DNA of 64,000 nucleotides from Isoetes taiwanensis. Taxonomy: Eukaryota > Streptophyta > Lycopodiopsida > Isoetales > Isoetaceae. Of the stretch, positions 42,371-54,683 are shown in pieces. Where the stretch lies: contig JAJEKV010000106.1 in the NCBI GenBank assembly GCA_021234155.1, positions 613,050-677,049 on the forward strand, written 5' to 3'. Positions within the stretch are counted from its first letter, which is position 1, and every line of letters starts with the position of its first letter. The translations under genes and the position numbers were made by a program. The notes beneath the pieces were generated by a model, which was given only the letters and a program-made list of their open reading frames with translations, did not search any database and was not told where the DNA came from.

Positions 42371-45300
42371 TTGGCACCTTCGATTCGTAGCCTTTACATG
42401 GCTTGATGACTTTGGTTTTGTCGGACGTAATCATTAAGCGCCCGAAATCGATAATTGATGTCTGTTAATGCGCACGCCGATTAATACCCTATTTTCTGAT
42501 TCGGGTGTACCCTCTGCTTTCAGTTGCCTTGCTTTATACCTTACTTTACTGTTTAATTCCATGCTGCGATGGCAGGAGAGGGATATTCCTCGGCGTAGGT
42601 ATTTCTGGCGGGAATCTTTGTGTTGAAGATTAGACGGTGTATGGATGGGAACCATTCAGATCTGAAAAGAGCCGAAGTAAATTTATTTTGTCAGCACTCA
42701 TCTGAAGCAACAATTGGAGGACGGAGTAGAGTTCCTATAATCACGAAGCGGGATTACCAAACCATGAAAAGATTAGAGAGCGTTGCTTTGGCATTTGTAG
42801 AACATTGTGACCGTTACGAGCAAGATCCATTAAAGAGTCATAAAGATAAAGTGGGATGCCTTTGATCTGGTTTAGTCAGAAAAAAACCAAGGGATGATAT
42901 GGGATGTAAAGAAAGAAGATGTTAAAAATGAAAACCGTACATCCTTCGGGCCAGCCACACCCTCGGCCTTGAGGCTGAAGAACACCTCCGGATAGGTCAT
43001 GAAATCGAGGGTATTAAATGAATTTTACATTTCGTTACTTTGGTTTCCAATATTTCTTTGATTGATGAGAGTCGAAAGTTGGAAACGAGTTAGATAGCGT
43101 ATGTAGTTGGCTGAATATGAAATAGAATTGAGAGTTGACAACAACTCTAGCGCGAGAACAAGTAATGATGATATAGCAAAGAAGGAGGTGAGTGAACTCT
43201 GGAATGAATTATCTGCTTTTGAATGACAAAGGATAAAAGCAGGAAGGAAAATGAATTTGACCCAGTTAAGTTTGAAATAAAATAAGTAGAGCTTTATACG
43301 CTTCAAATTTGGAAAGCTTACCTTCCAAAGGTAAGTGTTGAAGCGATGATGAAGCCGAAGGAGAAGCAAAGATAAAAGCCTCTTTAAATTCGGACTTCAA
43401 AAGCGAGGATCACATTTAGAAAGGTACGCTGAAGTTGATACAACAGGGACGCCGAGAATCTGTCATAGTATGAAGCCCGGTGCCGGGTTTTATGGAGAAC
43501 TCATGGCATGAACAGTATTCAAAATCCACAATATACTAATTATGAAGTTGCCATGTACTATCTTGGCATGTTTTTATGCTACATGAAAAGAGGCATGCTT
43601 GAGTGCTTAAAGGAAGTTCGAGGATTTGTTGTGGAACTTGGTTTTAAGTTAGGTGAAGAAGATGGTTGGGGTAACCGCTCAATGGGTTTAGGCCGAGCAC
43701 TAGTAGATGCTTGCCTTCACCCTACAAGCAGGTCAGCTTCTTCACCAAAATTTGTTCTTTGAGTCTCCATTAGTTCCCAGAGATTATACTCTAGCGGTGG
43801 CATCACTAAAACCTGACTACGAAATTTAGCATCCACGAAGTCTGATTGCTTGTGATTGGAAGCATTAAAATTTAACCATTTGGTGTTTTTATGTGTTTGT
43901 TTTGTAAACTTTATTTCATGTCTATTCCTATAACTAGAACCATGCGATTCAGTTATTGAGAAAAGCCCAAAAAAGAGAGTAAAATATGCACTAGTAGTTG
44001 GCAATAGCGATGAAGAAAGAAGAGCTGAGCGATTTGCCTGGAGTTATGAGCACCCTAAAGTCCCGAGGTTGAGGAGGCGGCTACAGGGAGAAAGCTCCGG
44101 TTGATGAAGTTGTAGAATCACTAGAAGAAAATTTGGTGAATGTGATCACATTACAACAAAGTGGCGATAAAGGGAAGAATGTGAGGAAGAAGAAAAGAAA
44201 CAGAATTACAAGCACTGCGGTGGAGAGAGAAAGAAGAAGGGTAAGGCCCCTAAAGAGATGCCAACACAACCTCAAAAGGTGATCCACCGAATGTTATTTG
44301 GAAATGTTAAGCTGGTGGGTGTCGGGTTGATTAATGCGAGTTCTGAAAACTTGAAATAACACTTCAAAGTTCTTTGAAAACTTTGAAAACTTTGAAATGA
44401 CACTTGTGTTAATTTATTTGAAAGAATGACAATTTGAAATTTGTGAACTAATTTCTTTGTTAAGGTATTAAATTGATGTCGAAATTGTTGATATTTTGAG
44501 TTTTTGATGAATGTTGAGACCCTTAGAAAAAGAAAAACTTGTCATCTAGACTTCGTGGAGTTAAATTTGTTCAAAGCGAACCCATTAAAAATTGTTGAAA
44601 TTTGAAGTATTATCGAGAGTGGTGGTGTCTTGGACCCGAGGCTGAAAAGGTTTTAGAAAGTGCTTTGCAGTTAGAGTAGCCATGGTGGTCTTCTATGATG
44701 AAGCACAACATCATAGAAATCCTAAATGTTATAGTGCCACCTTCCTTTATAGGAAGGTTCAAGTTCATTTGGGGTCGAGAAGAGTGTGAGGTGATGCCTT
44801 TCAATTTTTCGAGGGAATCAGAACAAGCCCGATTAACTATATTGGTGTAAAAGTGTATGAGGCTTTTTGAGGGATGTAGGAGGTAGTGCTAGTTTGAGTG
44901 ACTCAATGCACAAGACTTTCTTGTCCCCACAAGACACTTGCTTCATAATTGAAAAATTTGATAATGGCATCAATGGCAGGACTGTTCTGGCTCACATTCG
45001 CAAACTTGGCTCAATGCCAGAACCCTCAAAAGTGGTTTGCCTGGCCATTATATTGAAGATAAAAGTTCATTCCAAGAAGAGGACATCGACATACTTGGGC
45101 TTCGACCATCTAAAGTGACTAGTAGATTGAGAAATTAAGCTATTCCTCAAAAGCATTTAAGTTAATGAAGAAATTGTTAAGGTATGTTGTTTAATTTCAT
45201 TTAGTTGTGTTGTTATGCTATTAGTGATTGTAGTAATGTCATTGCTTTCAATTCGAACTAGTTGCATTTTGTATGTTGTTTGATTTGAATTACTTGGTTT

Positions 45301-48300
45301 AGCTGAGCCTAGAAGTTGCAGTGCACAGTAATTAGAGTAACTACTGGCACGCATCTGACTCATAATAAAATGATAACATAGAAGAGATAAACAGGAGTTC
45401 ACGAATATTTTGGAAAATGAAAACAAGTTGGTAGCGAGAATGTCTAGCTACAAAGGCTTGATAGATGATATAAGTATAAGCTTATCTTGATCTTGTTGAG
45501 GAGATAAAAGTACATGAAGATAATAATAACAATCCTGAGTAGCTATCTTGATTTTGTGATGAAGCGGGGATGAAAGAGCACGCAGAAGATAAAACACAAG
45601 ATACTACTCTTATTAACGTCTGTACTTCAAATGATCACGTATGGGAATTCTCCTGGAAAGGAGAATAAGAGTCTATAGACTCTTTTCAATATTGTAACCT
45701 TTTTGTATATGTATATGATCACGGCAGAGTAAATTAATAGGTTGCTTTACCTCTTCTTAACAATTTTGTATCTAATGAATATAATATTTACACTGCACTT
45801 AAAGAGTTTCTGGAAAATTGTTGTCGAGTTTATATTTGAATGTAATGCTGGTTTCTCCTATACTTGTCTACATGTTGAGTCCCAAATCCTAATTGGATTT
45901 AAAACAAACAAGCACATTATAAACCAATCTTTGAACATATGCATGTAAAAGGGTTTGCAGTATTTACTTTGTGCATTGTCTTGGCCGGTCCCAATTGAAC
46001 ACTTGCGAGAAAGTTTCCACCATTTTGTTTCAAGGACCAAAGCTGAAGGAATGAGTTAAGCATAAACTCACGAAAACAATTATGCGTGTCCAGTGAACCA
46101 TGAAAGCAGAGACAAAGCACAGCGGCAATTACATTGATCAAGTCAATCCCGGGACTACAAATTTCACATTACAACAAAATTTATTAGCTTCCATTGATAG
46201 GTTTGTTGTTAGAAACAATAGGTTTGTTAGGAAACAAATAGCGTGATGAGCCACTTTACATGTGTGAATGATGTGCTTACGCCTCTTCAGCGAGCCCGAA
46301 GCGGTCAGCGGTGTTAGCACTCTGGGGAAGGGGATGCCATCACTTTTGGCATGTCTATATCTTAGACATTTGTTGCCAAGACTCTCTCCATATCAAATTC
46401 CTTGTCTAATAAGGTATTTGTACACACTGTAACGACATCCCTGTAACCAAAATTGGAGTGCATCATGCGCTTAGTAGTGGCGAAACTATGACTTCCCACT
46501 AAATCGAGAACCCACTTGGTCTTGTACATCTAACAATGTATGTTTTAGTCTCTGTACACCCTAAGAACATAAAGTCAACTCCTTGAGGCATCCTCACCGG
46601 ATGCATTTCCCAAATAAAGTATCTCAACTTCAGGCTGACCAGGGTATTCATTGGCCTCGTAAGCTTAAGCCTCTTCTTCATCCTCATCCTCATCTTCATA
46701 CAGGAGGCTGCTTTTGTTGGTGATTGGCACTACGTAGATTTCTTCAGCCTGGTCTGTTGTGGACCAATTGTCGAACTGTTCGTACCAATCATCAAAATTT
46801 TCCATGAAAGCAAAGAAAGGGAGGCGAAACAAAGAGAGGCGCACAGCAGTAGGTGCTTTTGCAGGATTTGTTTTGTCACGTAGTGCGATGGAATGAAGTT
46901 TAGAGCTCCACAAAGTGATCTCCATTCCCTCTTTTTGGGATTTGTCTACATTTTCGGTTCAATATGGGTGAAGCATGTTGTAGTGGAACAAAGCGTGCAT
47001 TTGCTTACCACATTTACTGGGTCTAAGACAGGTAGGAGCTAGAATTTGTAGTGGGAGAGGGAGTTATTTTCCAAAGTACACATGATTACTTATTCCAAAT
47101 TTTTGTCCTTTCGGTCTTATTGGGCTTATTGACCGCGTACGATCATTTCCCTCAAAAGCCTACGATCAGCATCATAATCCGGCAAGACCATTTTGATTCG
47201 TTTTCGACAAAACTTCGATCAAGCTCCCTTAATCCAGAGCAAGACCATTTCTGATTTACGGCAAGAAGATCGATCCGCGGAGACCGGCTCCGGAGTCATC
47301 ACCGGACTTGAATGCCGCAGGATACCTACAAGGAAATGTCTGAGCCCGAAAGCATTCGCCACACAAGAAGAAATCGAGTACGTTTGGGGGTGAAAGTATT
47401 AGGAATCCACTTCTGAGGTGGGTTGCATTCAATTAAGGGATTTTGCAGATTCTCATTGTTTAGAATATTGTTTTGTTTTTCATCATCACCGGGGTTGAGA
47501 ATGAGCAAGGGAAGTATAATGAATATATGTGTGCCTTTACAAAAAAATCAGGCGAGGAAGTGTGCTGCAGGGGCATAGCCTCCACGGACTATAGGCTGTT
47601 AAAGTATTACTGCACCTGGAAAAATAAATTGGTTGAGTTTAGCGCTGATTAAGAGAAAAATTTGAAGCCTCTAGTCCCAGCGTAGAGGAAGCATGCAATC
47701 ATTTCAAATAGTGAGGAAGTAGAGCAACTGCCCTGAGGATGATGCTCATTAGAGAAGACGAGATCACATTTTGTCTCATTAAAGGGATCTTAAAATGCCA
47801 TGTCGACTTTTAAAGCGTCAATAAGAGAAGAGCTCCGATTATATCTCATTTCGATTATGTGGTGACTGTAGTGTCACGGCATTTTGCAGCTAATACCGTA
47901 TATCATTTTTTTTTCATTATAACTTTTTGATCGAACTCGATTCAAAAACTTTTGTATGTCATGTTCGTCTTCCGCAAGATCATAGTGATATTATTTATAC
48001 ATCTTTTACGATATAAATATATAGAAATAGAAAGCAAAATCTTATTTTTAAGATTAATATGTGACCATATTGAAATACATCATAACCATATATCATTGGA
48101 AAGATCTTTTCATTCGCATCCTAATGCAACAAAGCATAACATTTTGACAAGTGGGTCAAAAAGTTATGGGGGAAGGCTCTGCTGACAATGAAGTTGTTGG
48201 TCTTTGCATTAATTACTTGGAGTTAATGGGGTAAGCCATTCCATGGAGGATTCTTAAAATGGGGATGAAATGAGATCTCAAATTTCCTCTAATGTCCTCT

Positions 48301-48590
48301 TGAAATGACTAGGCCACAATTCCAAACCTCTCAAAATTTTGTAAGGAAAGAATCTGGGAAAGTCTTTGAAAAATAGGTGCTTTTCAACCCTCTTCTTAAG
48401 GAACCACCATATGATTACAGTTAATATTGGAGCTGTTATTTTCCGGCCAAAAGGTCTAGCCAAGCTTGAACAATCCCGGTACACACTTACTTCTTCATTT
48501 TGGGTGTGTTGTAAAGTTATGTGTAGGAAATTTGTCTTGCTAGTTCGAGTTAATGGTGGATAATTCCCGGTTCAGTGGTATGTAGCTCAA
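42371..48590. other. No gene recognised
   Basis: Open frames are at most 114 codons and none shows a known motif. Small details: a CTTTGAAAA triplicate near 44,370-44,398, an acidic EDEDEDEEE run on the minus strand at about 46,675, and AT-rich sequence at 45,640-45,900 and 47,890-48,130. The minus frames at 46,499-46,925 are adjacent and could be parts of one decayed gene, but I cannot identify it. Confidence 0.4.
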
Positions 48591-49130
48591 ATGTATTCTG
48601 GGGGCAGTCATATGGTGCAGTTATATGTTAATAATGCAGTTTATGGCATATGTCACATATAGTACCAGCGTGGTACCTTATCCCGAATAGTGGGTGACTG
48701 CATATGTTTGTATATAGTGTCATATGTGATGTTAGATATGGGTGATACTTGTGAATGTGGTGGATTATGCGCATATGTGGTGCCAATTTCTTTAGCTAAA
48801 TGTTACTGCAGCTATACTGCCTTATATGCGATTGGTGGATTACCAGGATGTGATTTTATGCATTGTTGTGGTTGCCCACATGTGGTGTCTAATGTGGCAC
48901 CACTGGCGGATCCATTTTGCACCATATTAGTGTCTTTAGCGCCATTTGTGGTCGCGAAGTAATGGATACCATATATGGTGCCTTGGGTGCATTGTGGTGC
49001 CACATGTGGTGTGGCATGTGGCACCGGTTGGTGCCACATGCCACCAATAATGAGTGAAATATGGCGCCATTTGTGGTGCAAAGTTTGTCATGATGGAATT
49101 TGTGGTGTGTAAAGTAGTTGCTGTTGGTGT
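48590..49130. repeat. GTGGTGCCACATG-rich low-complexity patch
   Basis: Words TGTGGTG, GTGGTGCC, GCCACATG and ATATGGTGCC recur through the segment, most densely at 48,960-49,040 where they also form local inverted pairs (GTGCCACATG with CATGTGGCAC). The open frames here are a consequence of the word composition. It resembles degenerate satellite DNA and shares vocabulary with 52,690-53,345. Confidence 0.6.
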
Positions 49131-51668
49131 CATGGTACTAACCTTGGATTACTTTCGAGGATGAGATTCAGCGGGACAGGAGAATGGATCAACTCTGAAT
49201 CGAAGTGATTGATTAATGAAGGCAAGGTTGCAAACTTGGCGATCAAGCACTGCCGGAGTGCTACAAATGAAAGGTTCGGCCAACCCGGAGTTCGGGCCAG
49301 AAGATGAATAAAGATTTAAAAATGGGAAGAGATGATTAAGGATAAACCAAATTAAGTGCGATTATTCCGGGCTATATGCCCAGAATCTGGTGGTGAAGGA
49401 ACTATTACGAACTTGACGGAGACAAAATCGAGGAGCTTAATCTGCGCCGACTGAAGCGAACACCATGACGTGAAAGTCTGGAACCAAGACAGAAGGTTTA
49501 CATCTTGCAAGACGATCTTCTTGTTGTCTTGGATCCACTACTTCGGACCTTGATAAAATTTGCGAAGATTATGGTAGTGGTATGCATTACGTGGCAAAGA
49601 TCCTCGATTAGATGGAAACACCAACTTTGATTGTGAATCTGGAGTCCGCAATACCATCTTCAATATGCAACATTACTCTTGGTACTTCATAACAAAATTC
49701 ACGAAGTGCTTAGTATAGTGTATTCTCATTGACAAATTCGCGTTCACTGCGAGGTTGTAATCACTATTAGAATTCTTGTCATGAATTTTCTGGCATGGGT
49801 ACGGCCTTAGGTGTGAGTAGGGATCGCTCGCTTCAAACTCTTGCGGCACTTACAATTGAGCACTTATAGGTGGCTCGAAAAGAGAAGTAAGCGGCTTAGT
49901 CTCCTTCGTTTCTGTTTATTGTATCCTAATTTGCCCCTAAGGATGACGCTGGCTCACTTTCGGTGGTAGTGGAGAAATCCCTCAACGAAACTTCGAAAGA
50001 ATGGCAGACATAAAACAAGATCTGGCTGGCTTAGCCTCTTTTGCTCTCTGTTTTGTCGCGTATCTAAAGTGCCCACAGGATGAGATGGCTAAGCTCATTT
50101 TGAGGGGACACTTTAGATATATAAAAAAGCAAGGAACATAAATAAAGAAGAGTAAAAAAGTCACGGAACCAGTTAAAAACCAAAGCATGAGATTCACGAT
50201 CGAAATTTATGATTCAATTCCGGGTTTGGCGAGGCATGGTCTGCGGATTTACTAATTCCAGGTCTTGTTCATCTTTTTGGTGCTTGTGGCTGTGGCGGTC
50301 ATCCAGCACACCAAAAAGAATTATTTCTACCCACCCTCAAAGGTAACCAAGTCTTGTTTGATGCAATTGGGATATGTAAGAAACACTTCTTCATCCCTAC
50401 TTTGTAGATATAGATGTACAATAATGAATTGAGTTAAGGGGACAAGACCTCCCACCCTTGAAAGCATTAGACCACGGTCGGCTTCGGGCAAATCCCGAGG
50501 AAGATGCATCGAGGTTCTGAGGAAGTCGGACAAATCGGTAGATATCAAATCATTAAAGAGTGCATCAAGTCAAAGCTCCGATGGAGTGCTCAAGCGGACA
50601 AAGAATATGCGGATCAATAGATGCGTGGTCATGCTCCACACCAATCGCCGTCGGCGGATGCATGAGTTATGGTCACGAACAAATCGTTTAAGTGAATGCC
50701 AGTCACAAGGTAACTTCCAACCTTTGTACATCTTCTTTTAATTTATTATATAGTTATCCAGATCTATTAATTACTGCGGTAGGAAGTGTCTGAGAGAAAA
50801 AGCAAAGGCGAGAATTCAAGCAAAAGACACACCTCCAAGACATTACGAGCGAAGTTTCCATCCACTGCCGCGAATAGATCTTTGACGAAGTTTCCAGCCA
50901 CCGCACCAAGAAATCAGGCAGTTTGACCTGCACCAACTCTGTCCATCACGAGACTACAAGGTAAGCTGATCTTGCTTGTTTACTACAATGGAGTTAAGGT
51001 GGAAAACTCACGACAAGAGTGAGTCCATACCTTAAAAGAGATGGTGTTAAGTTAGTCACCATGAGAACCAAGTGGGTAGTAACTAGACCAGTGGGCCGGA
51101 GTTCATAGATTGGTCGTCCCGGAATTTTCATATAGCACTTTGGTCGGCCTGCTGAACTCAAAGCTTGAGTCATAGTTAAGGGGCGATGATGAAACACAGG
51201 AATAGATTCAAGTTCATGTGGAGTCGGGATCAGCGTACCAACACAAATTTATTCTTGATTAAAAGCCAATTTTTTTGAAGCACGAAGGTCTGGCAGATTT
51301 CGAGGTTCTAAAGAAGCGTCTTCTCATTGATGGCCAGTAGTGAGATACAAAGGGTACCTCAATGCGCCAAACACCATGATCTTGTCCAAGCGGTGGAGCC
51401 AATGATAGATGGCAATTTCCTCATGAATGATAAAGTTTGGCCGGGGTTCTTTGAGAATGTGCAAGAGATTATGTGAGCAAAATCTTGAATATGTTTGACC
51501 TTGAGAGTCAAATTTGTATTAATATGATGAAAAACATAGAACTAAAGCCTAGAAATAGTATTATTATTATTATATATATGATCAAACTCTTGACTTTTTC
51601 ATGCAAACTAGTTTTACTTCAATTGTTAAACATTTAGTAAACCATGGTTCCGTGATCTTTACTAACAG
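49131..51668. other. No gene recognised
   Basis: Short frames only (73 codons at most). Nothing assignable to a known gene or element. The text is purine-rich in places on the plus strand. Confidence 0.35.
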
Positions 51669-51845
51669 GTCTCAAAGCTTACACCACCCGGCCACGAGGC
51701 TACTGATGTTAAAATGGAAGCCAGAACACTTGCCATGAAGTGTTCAAAAGAACGTGAGGAGCCTCTTGTGCTTGATCAAGAGGCAATGGGAATATTGGAG
51801 AGAAAAGTAGGGATTGGTTCGATGGGGATCAGGCATTTCTTCGAG
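51669..51845 (+). CDS. Candidate internal exon, unknown protein
   Basis: 177 bases (59 codons, phase 0) without a stop, bounded by an acceptor-like TTTACTAACAG and a donor-like GAG-GTTAGT. The translation starts VSKLTPPGHEATDV and includes KCSKEREEPLVLDQ and GIGSMGIRHFF. Balanced amino-acid use distinguishes it from neighbouring frames, but I do not recognise a family and found no companion exons. Removal of the first partial codon could shift the phase by choice of AG. Confidence 0.3.
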
Positions 51846-52689
51846 GTTAGTAATTTAATATAATAAGATTCCGAGGGTCTTGACGACTGCTAATCATCTT
51901 ATTTTCTGAGACCTTGGACTTTGTGAGGTGTACCGTCCATCAAGCCTTGACGTAGAACGGAGGTTCCATTCATGGATCGCTCATTTACACATTAACATCG
52001 AGCTGAGCTTGCTTCAAAGGACAAAGCATTTACCCTCAACACACCCAGTTTTGGAATGTACCATTACTTGACATGTGCTCAGCTGACCTTTGGGCCGGTG
52101 TATGTCATTGTAGGTCTTGAGTCGGCCCGGTTCGTATAGTGTGCACCGACGACGGCACAAAATGTGCAGGGCTTAGCACCATGCGAGTTTTATTGGGATG
52201 CAAACCTACAAATTCCCGAAGCCACCATGGTGCTTGAAAATTACAGACCCCCACTCGGTCCTTTGTGGTCACATATATGTGTGTCTTCATTAAAGAAAGT
52301 TGTGGCTCGCGATGTCGAGACTTTGGACATACTATCCCAATCACGAGGGAATTGAGTTCGTAAATTTGAAGGTATTACTCGTAATGTGGTGAAATATGTT
52401 TGTTCTTGAAGTGTACCAATTTCTGATTGGTACATTGGACATGCTGCGGTGAAAGGAATTGATGTTCGTAGAAACCTGATTTAACATGTGGTTGTGAGGA
52501 TCAATGAATCTTTACTTGTAATCCACATGTTTGTATTATTGGCAACCAAAGAGGTTATTCTTGTAACCCTGTTGTTCATCGTATCTGTGCACATTGTGTA
52601 TACTGTATACAATAGACTTTCGAGCAACACTCACGAATTGGAGTTCAAATCTCGGAAAATTGATGTATTCAAAGATTCTTGACAATGTG
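51846..52689. other. No gene recognised
   Basis: Follows the candidate exon. Nothing identifiable; the satellite-like words (TGTGGTGAATC) start near 52,690. Confidence 0.35.
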
Positions 52690-53345
52690 GTGTTACGTAG
52701 CCGTGATAAATGTGAGTGATACAAATAGTGCATGTGGTGAATCATTAGTAGTGCATTTGCAATTGACGTGTGGTGAATCATGTGGTGAATCATTAGAATT
52801 GGCATGTTAGACTTCGTGGCATGTTTGACTTTCATTGACCAACATGTTTGGTGATGCAAATGGTGCATATGGTGGATGGGAGGTGCATTTGAGCGAATCG
52901 TAATGAGTGAGATCTGTAGTGCATCGTGCGGTATTAGACTTCATTAGCATGTTTGGAGATACATGTTGGGCCTGGTATGTTGGAGCCACCTTGGCATGCT
53001 TGAGCCTTTACATGACCTTTGTTACATGTTTGACTTTCATTGACCAACATGTTTGGTAGGTACAAATGGTGCATGTGGTGAATCTGCGGTTTGGTGAATC
53101 ATGGTGATGCGCTGATTGCATAAGTAGGTGGCATGTTGGAGCTGGTGGCATGTTTGTTACGCCGGCATGTTAGACCTAGGTGGCATATTTGAGCCACCTT
53201 AATGCTTGAGCCTTTACATGACTGTTACATGTTGACTTTCATTGACCAACGCTCCCGGGTGACAAATGGTGCGTATGGTGAGATCATGTGGTGCATTTGG
53301 TGAATCATGTGAGATTGCATGTCATTAGGTGGCATGTTGGGGCTA
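52690..53345 (+). repeat. Satellite-like tandem repeat, ~203-205-bp unit
   Basis: ATGTTTGACTTTCATTGACC recurs at 52,821, 53,026 and (with one base lost) 53,229, giving periods of 205 and 203. The intervening text also repeats: GGCATGCTTGAGCCTTTACATG at about 52,993 and 53,198 (shortened), and GGTGCATATGGTG after each occurrence. About three units are present and they have diverged. Related words in reverse complement appear at 57,440-57,930. Confidence 0.8.
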
Positions 53346-53369
53346 TTCATGAATGGCCAATTGGGATAG

Positions 53370-53391
53370 ATATATATATATATATATATAT
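53370..53391. repeat. (AT)n microsatellite
   Basis: About eleven AT dinucleotides followed by a T run. It lies between the satellite and the second copy of the acidic-ORF unit. Confidence 0.9.
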
Positions 53392-53406
53392 TTTTTATGT
53401 TTTTAG

Positions 53407-54683
53407 AAAATAAAATAATGGTCCTTCGAGGGTTATTATTAGTTGCCTACTAAATCTTTAGGAATAAAGATGCTAATGGTCACCGAAATCCTAAAATCGT
53501 AGCCCTCTGAGAAATTAATTTCACTTGACCCCCATAGGCTATGGTGCGTGAAGGAGAAACATCGTCAATTCCTTCCAGCGGAGATGTGCGTGGGAGCCCT
53601 CCCTCGACTCTCCCTCTCCCTCTCCTCTGCAGCTCTCCCTCCCCTAAGCCCAGAGCTGCTTTCCAATTCCATACGGTGTTGGCCCGGTTAAGGCAGGATC
53701 TTGGCCCCAATTACCATTCTTTGGAGCCCAGAACACGAGAGCCCGATGCAGGAGCCTGAGGCACAGAGCTCGGTCTGCACCTCTTAGAAGCTCAAGAAGG
53801 TCTTTGGAACTTTTGGGAGGAATCACTCACTGTTCGATTCCTCACGATGAAGCTTCTTGATGATCAGTTTGATTCCCAAGATTAGATATAGTCAGAGACG
53901 AAGGACAGAAGAAGAGGTAGAAGGCGAAGAAGGAACATAGAGATTTTGGAACTCCAAAATTTTCTCTGAGTAAATTAGCATGGATGCATTAAATTTTTGC
54001 TTTCTTTTATGTATTCCTAAAACTAATTTTTCTTCACTTTTTTCTTACAAAATGGAAGCTTGAAGTCCCGTTGTTACCACCTTTTTCTTGATCAGAAGTT
54101 AGTCTCTGAGGGCCTTTTGTGCCTTTGTATTTTGAAAAAGCGGATGGGTATATAGGCCTTAGTGCCTTCATTTGATCTCACCCCTTAGACTCTGCCTTGT
54201 GATCTGAGGCCTTAGTGCCTCTTTGCTGTATATGATGGCCTTAGTGCCTTTTTGAATATATGATGGCCTTATTTTTAGTTAGCAGTAATAGAACACAGGT
54301 CCCATTACGGTATCTTCTGTTTTAACATATGATAGCCTTGTCGTGTCGGTGTATTTATCGAGAAAATAGTTTATAATGGCTTTTGTGTCTTGTGTAAATT
54401 TGTGCCTTGTGTAAATTTCCTAGTGCCGTTTTACCACGAGACTGCTTTTAAAACAGTCTACATGAAGAAGACCCTTAGTGCCTTTTCTTTGATCTCACCC
54501 ATATGTCTAGCAGGGCCTGTGCAAGTTTAATTGGTTAAATTAGGTTTAATCGGTTATACCTTGGAATTCATTCAACATTCAAGTACAAATTTACATGTTG
54601 AAGCATAAAAAATGAGAATGCAACGAAACTTCTTTATATTCATAAAAAGTTTCACCTCTGATTACCCTTTACACAATTGCCCA
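53407..54683 (+). mobile_element. Second, degraded copy of the acidic-ORF unit
   Basis: Aligns with 1,941-3,407 in the same order. The block CCTAAAATCGTAGCC...GAAATTAATTTCAC precedes an ATG (53,541). The copy then has a diverged ORF, an intron-like region with a donor at about 53,969, GGCCTTAGTGCC-type words (54,110-54,490), and the block GGAATTCATTCAACATT...CTTTACACAATTGC. Similarity stops about eight bases before the position of the transposase stop codon in copy 1. Its centre (53,580-53,720) differs from copy 1 and is pyrimidine-rich. Confidence 0.78.
53541..53985 (+). pseudogene. Degraded copy of the acidic protein gene
   Basis: The start MVREGETSSI aligns with MVVREKHRPI of copy 1. The frame then diverges and stops at 53,759, well before the acidic tail; GAAGAAGAGGTAGAAGGCGAAG near 53,905 is the likely remnant of that tail in another frame. 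The splice acceptor counterpart reads TTACAA. The gene is therefore inactive in this copy. Confidence 0.6.

Noticed and set aside
44370-44398. CTTTGAAAA triplicate as a regulatory element
   Set aside because: A three-unit low-complexity run with no gene nearby.
52690-53345. CRISPR array
   Set aside because: The repeat unit is about 204 bp with homologous content throughout, not short repeats with unrelated spacers; this is eukaryotic satellite-like DNA.
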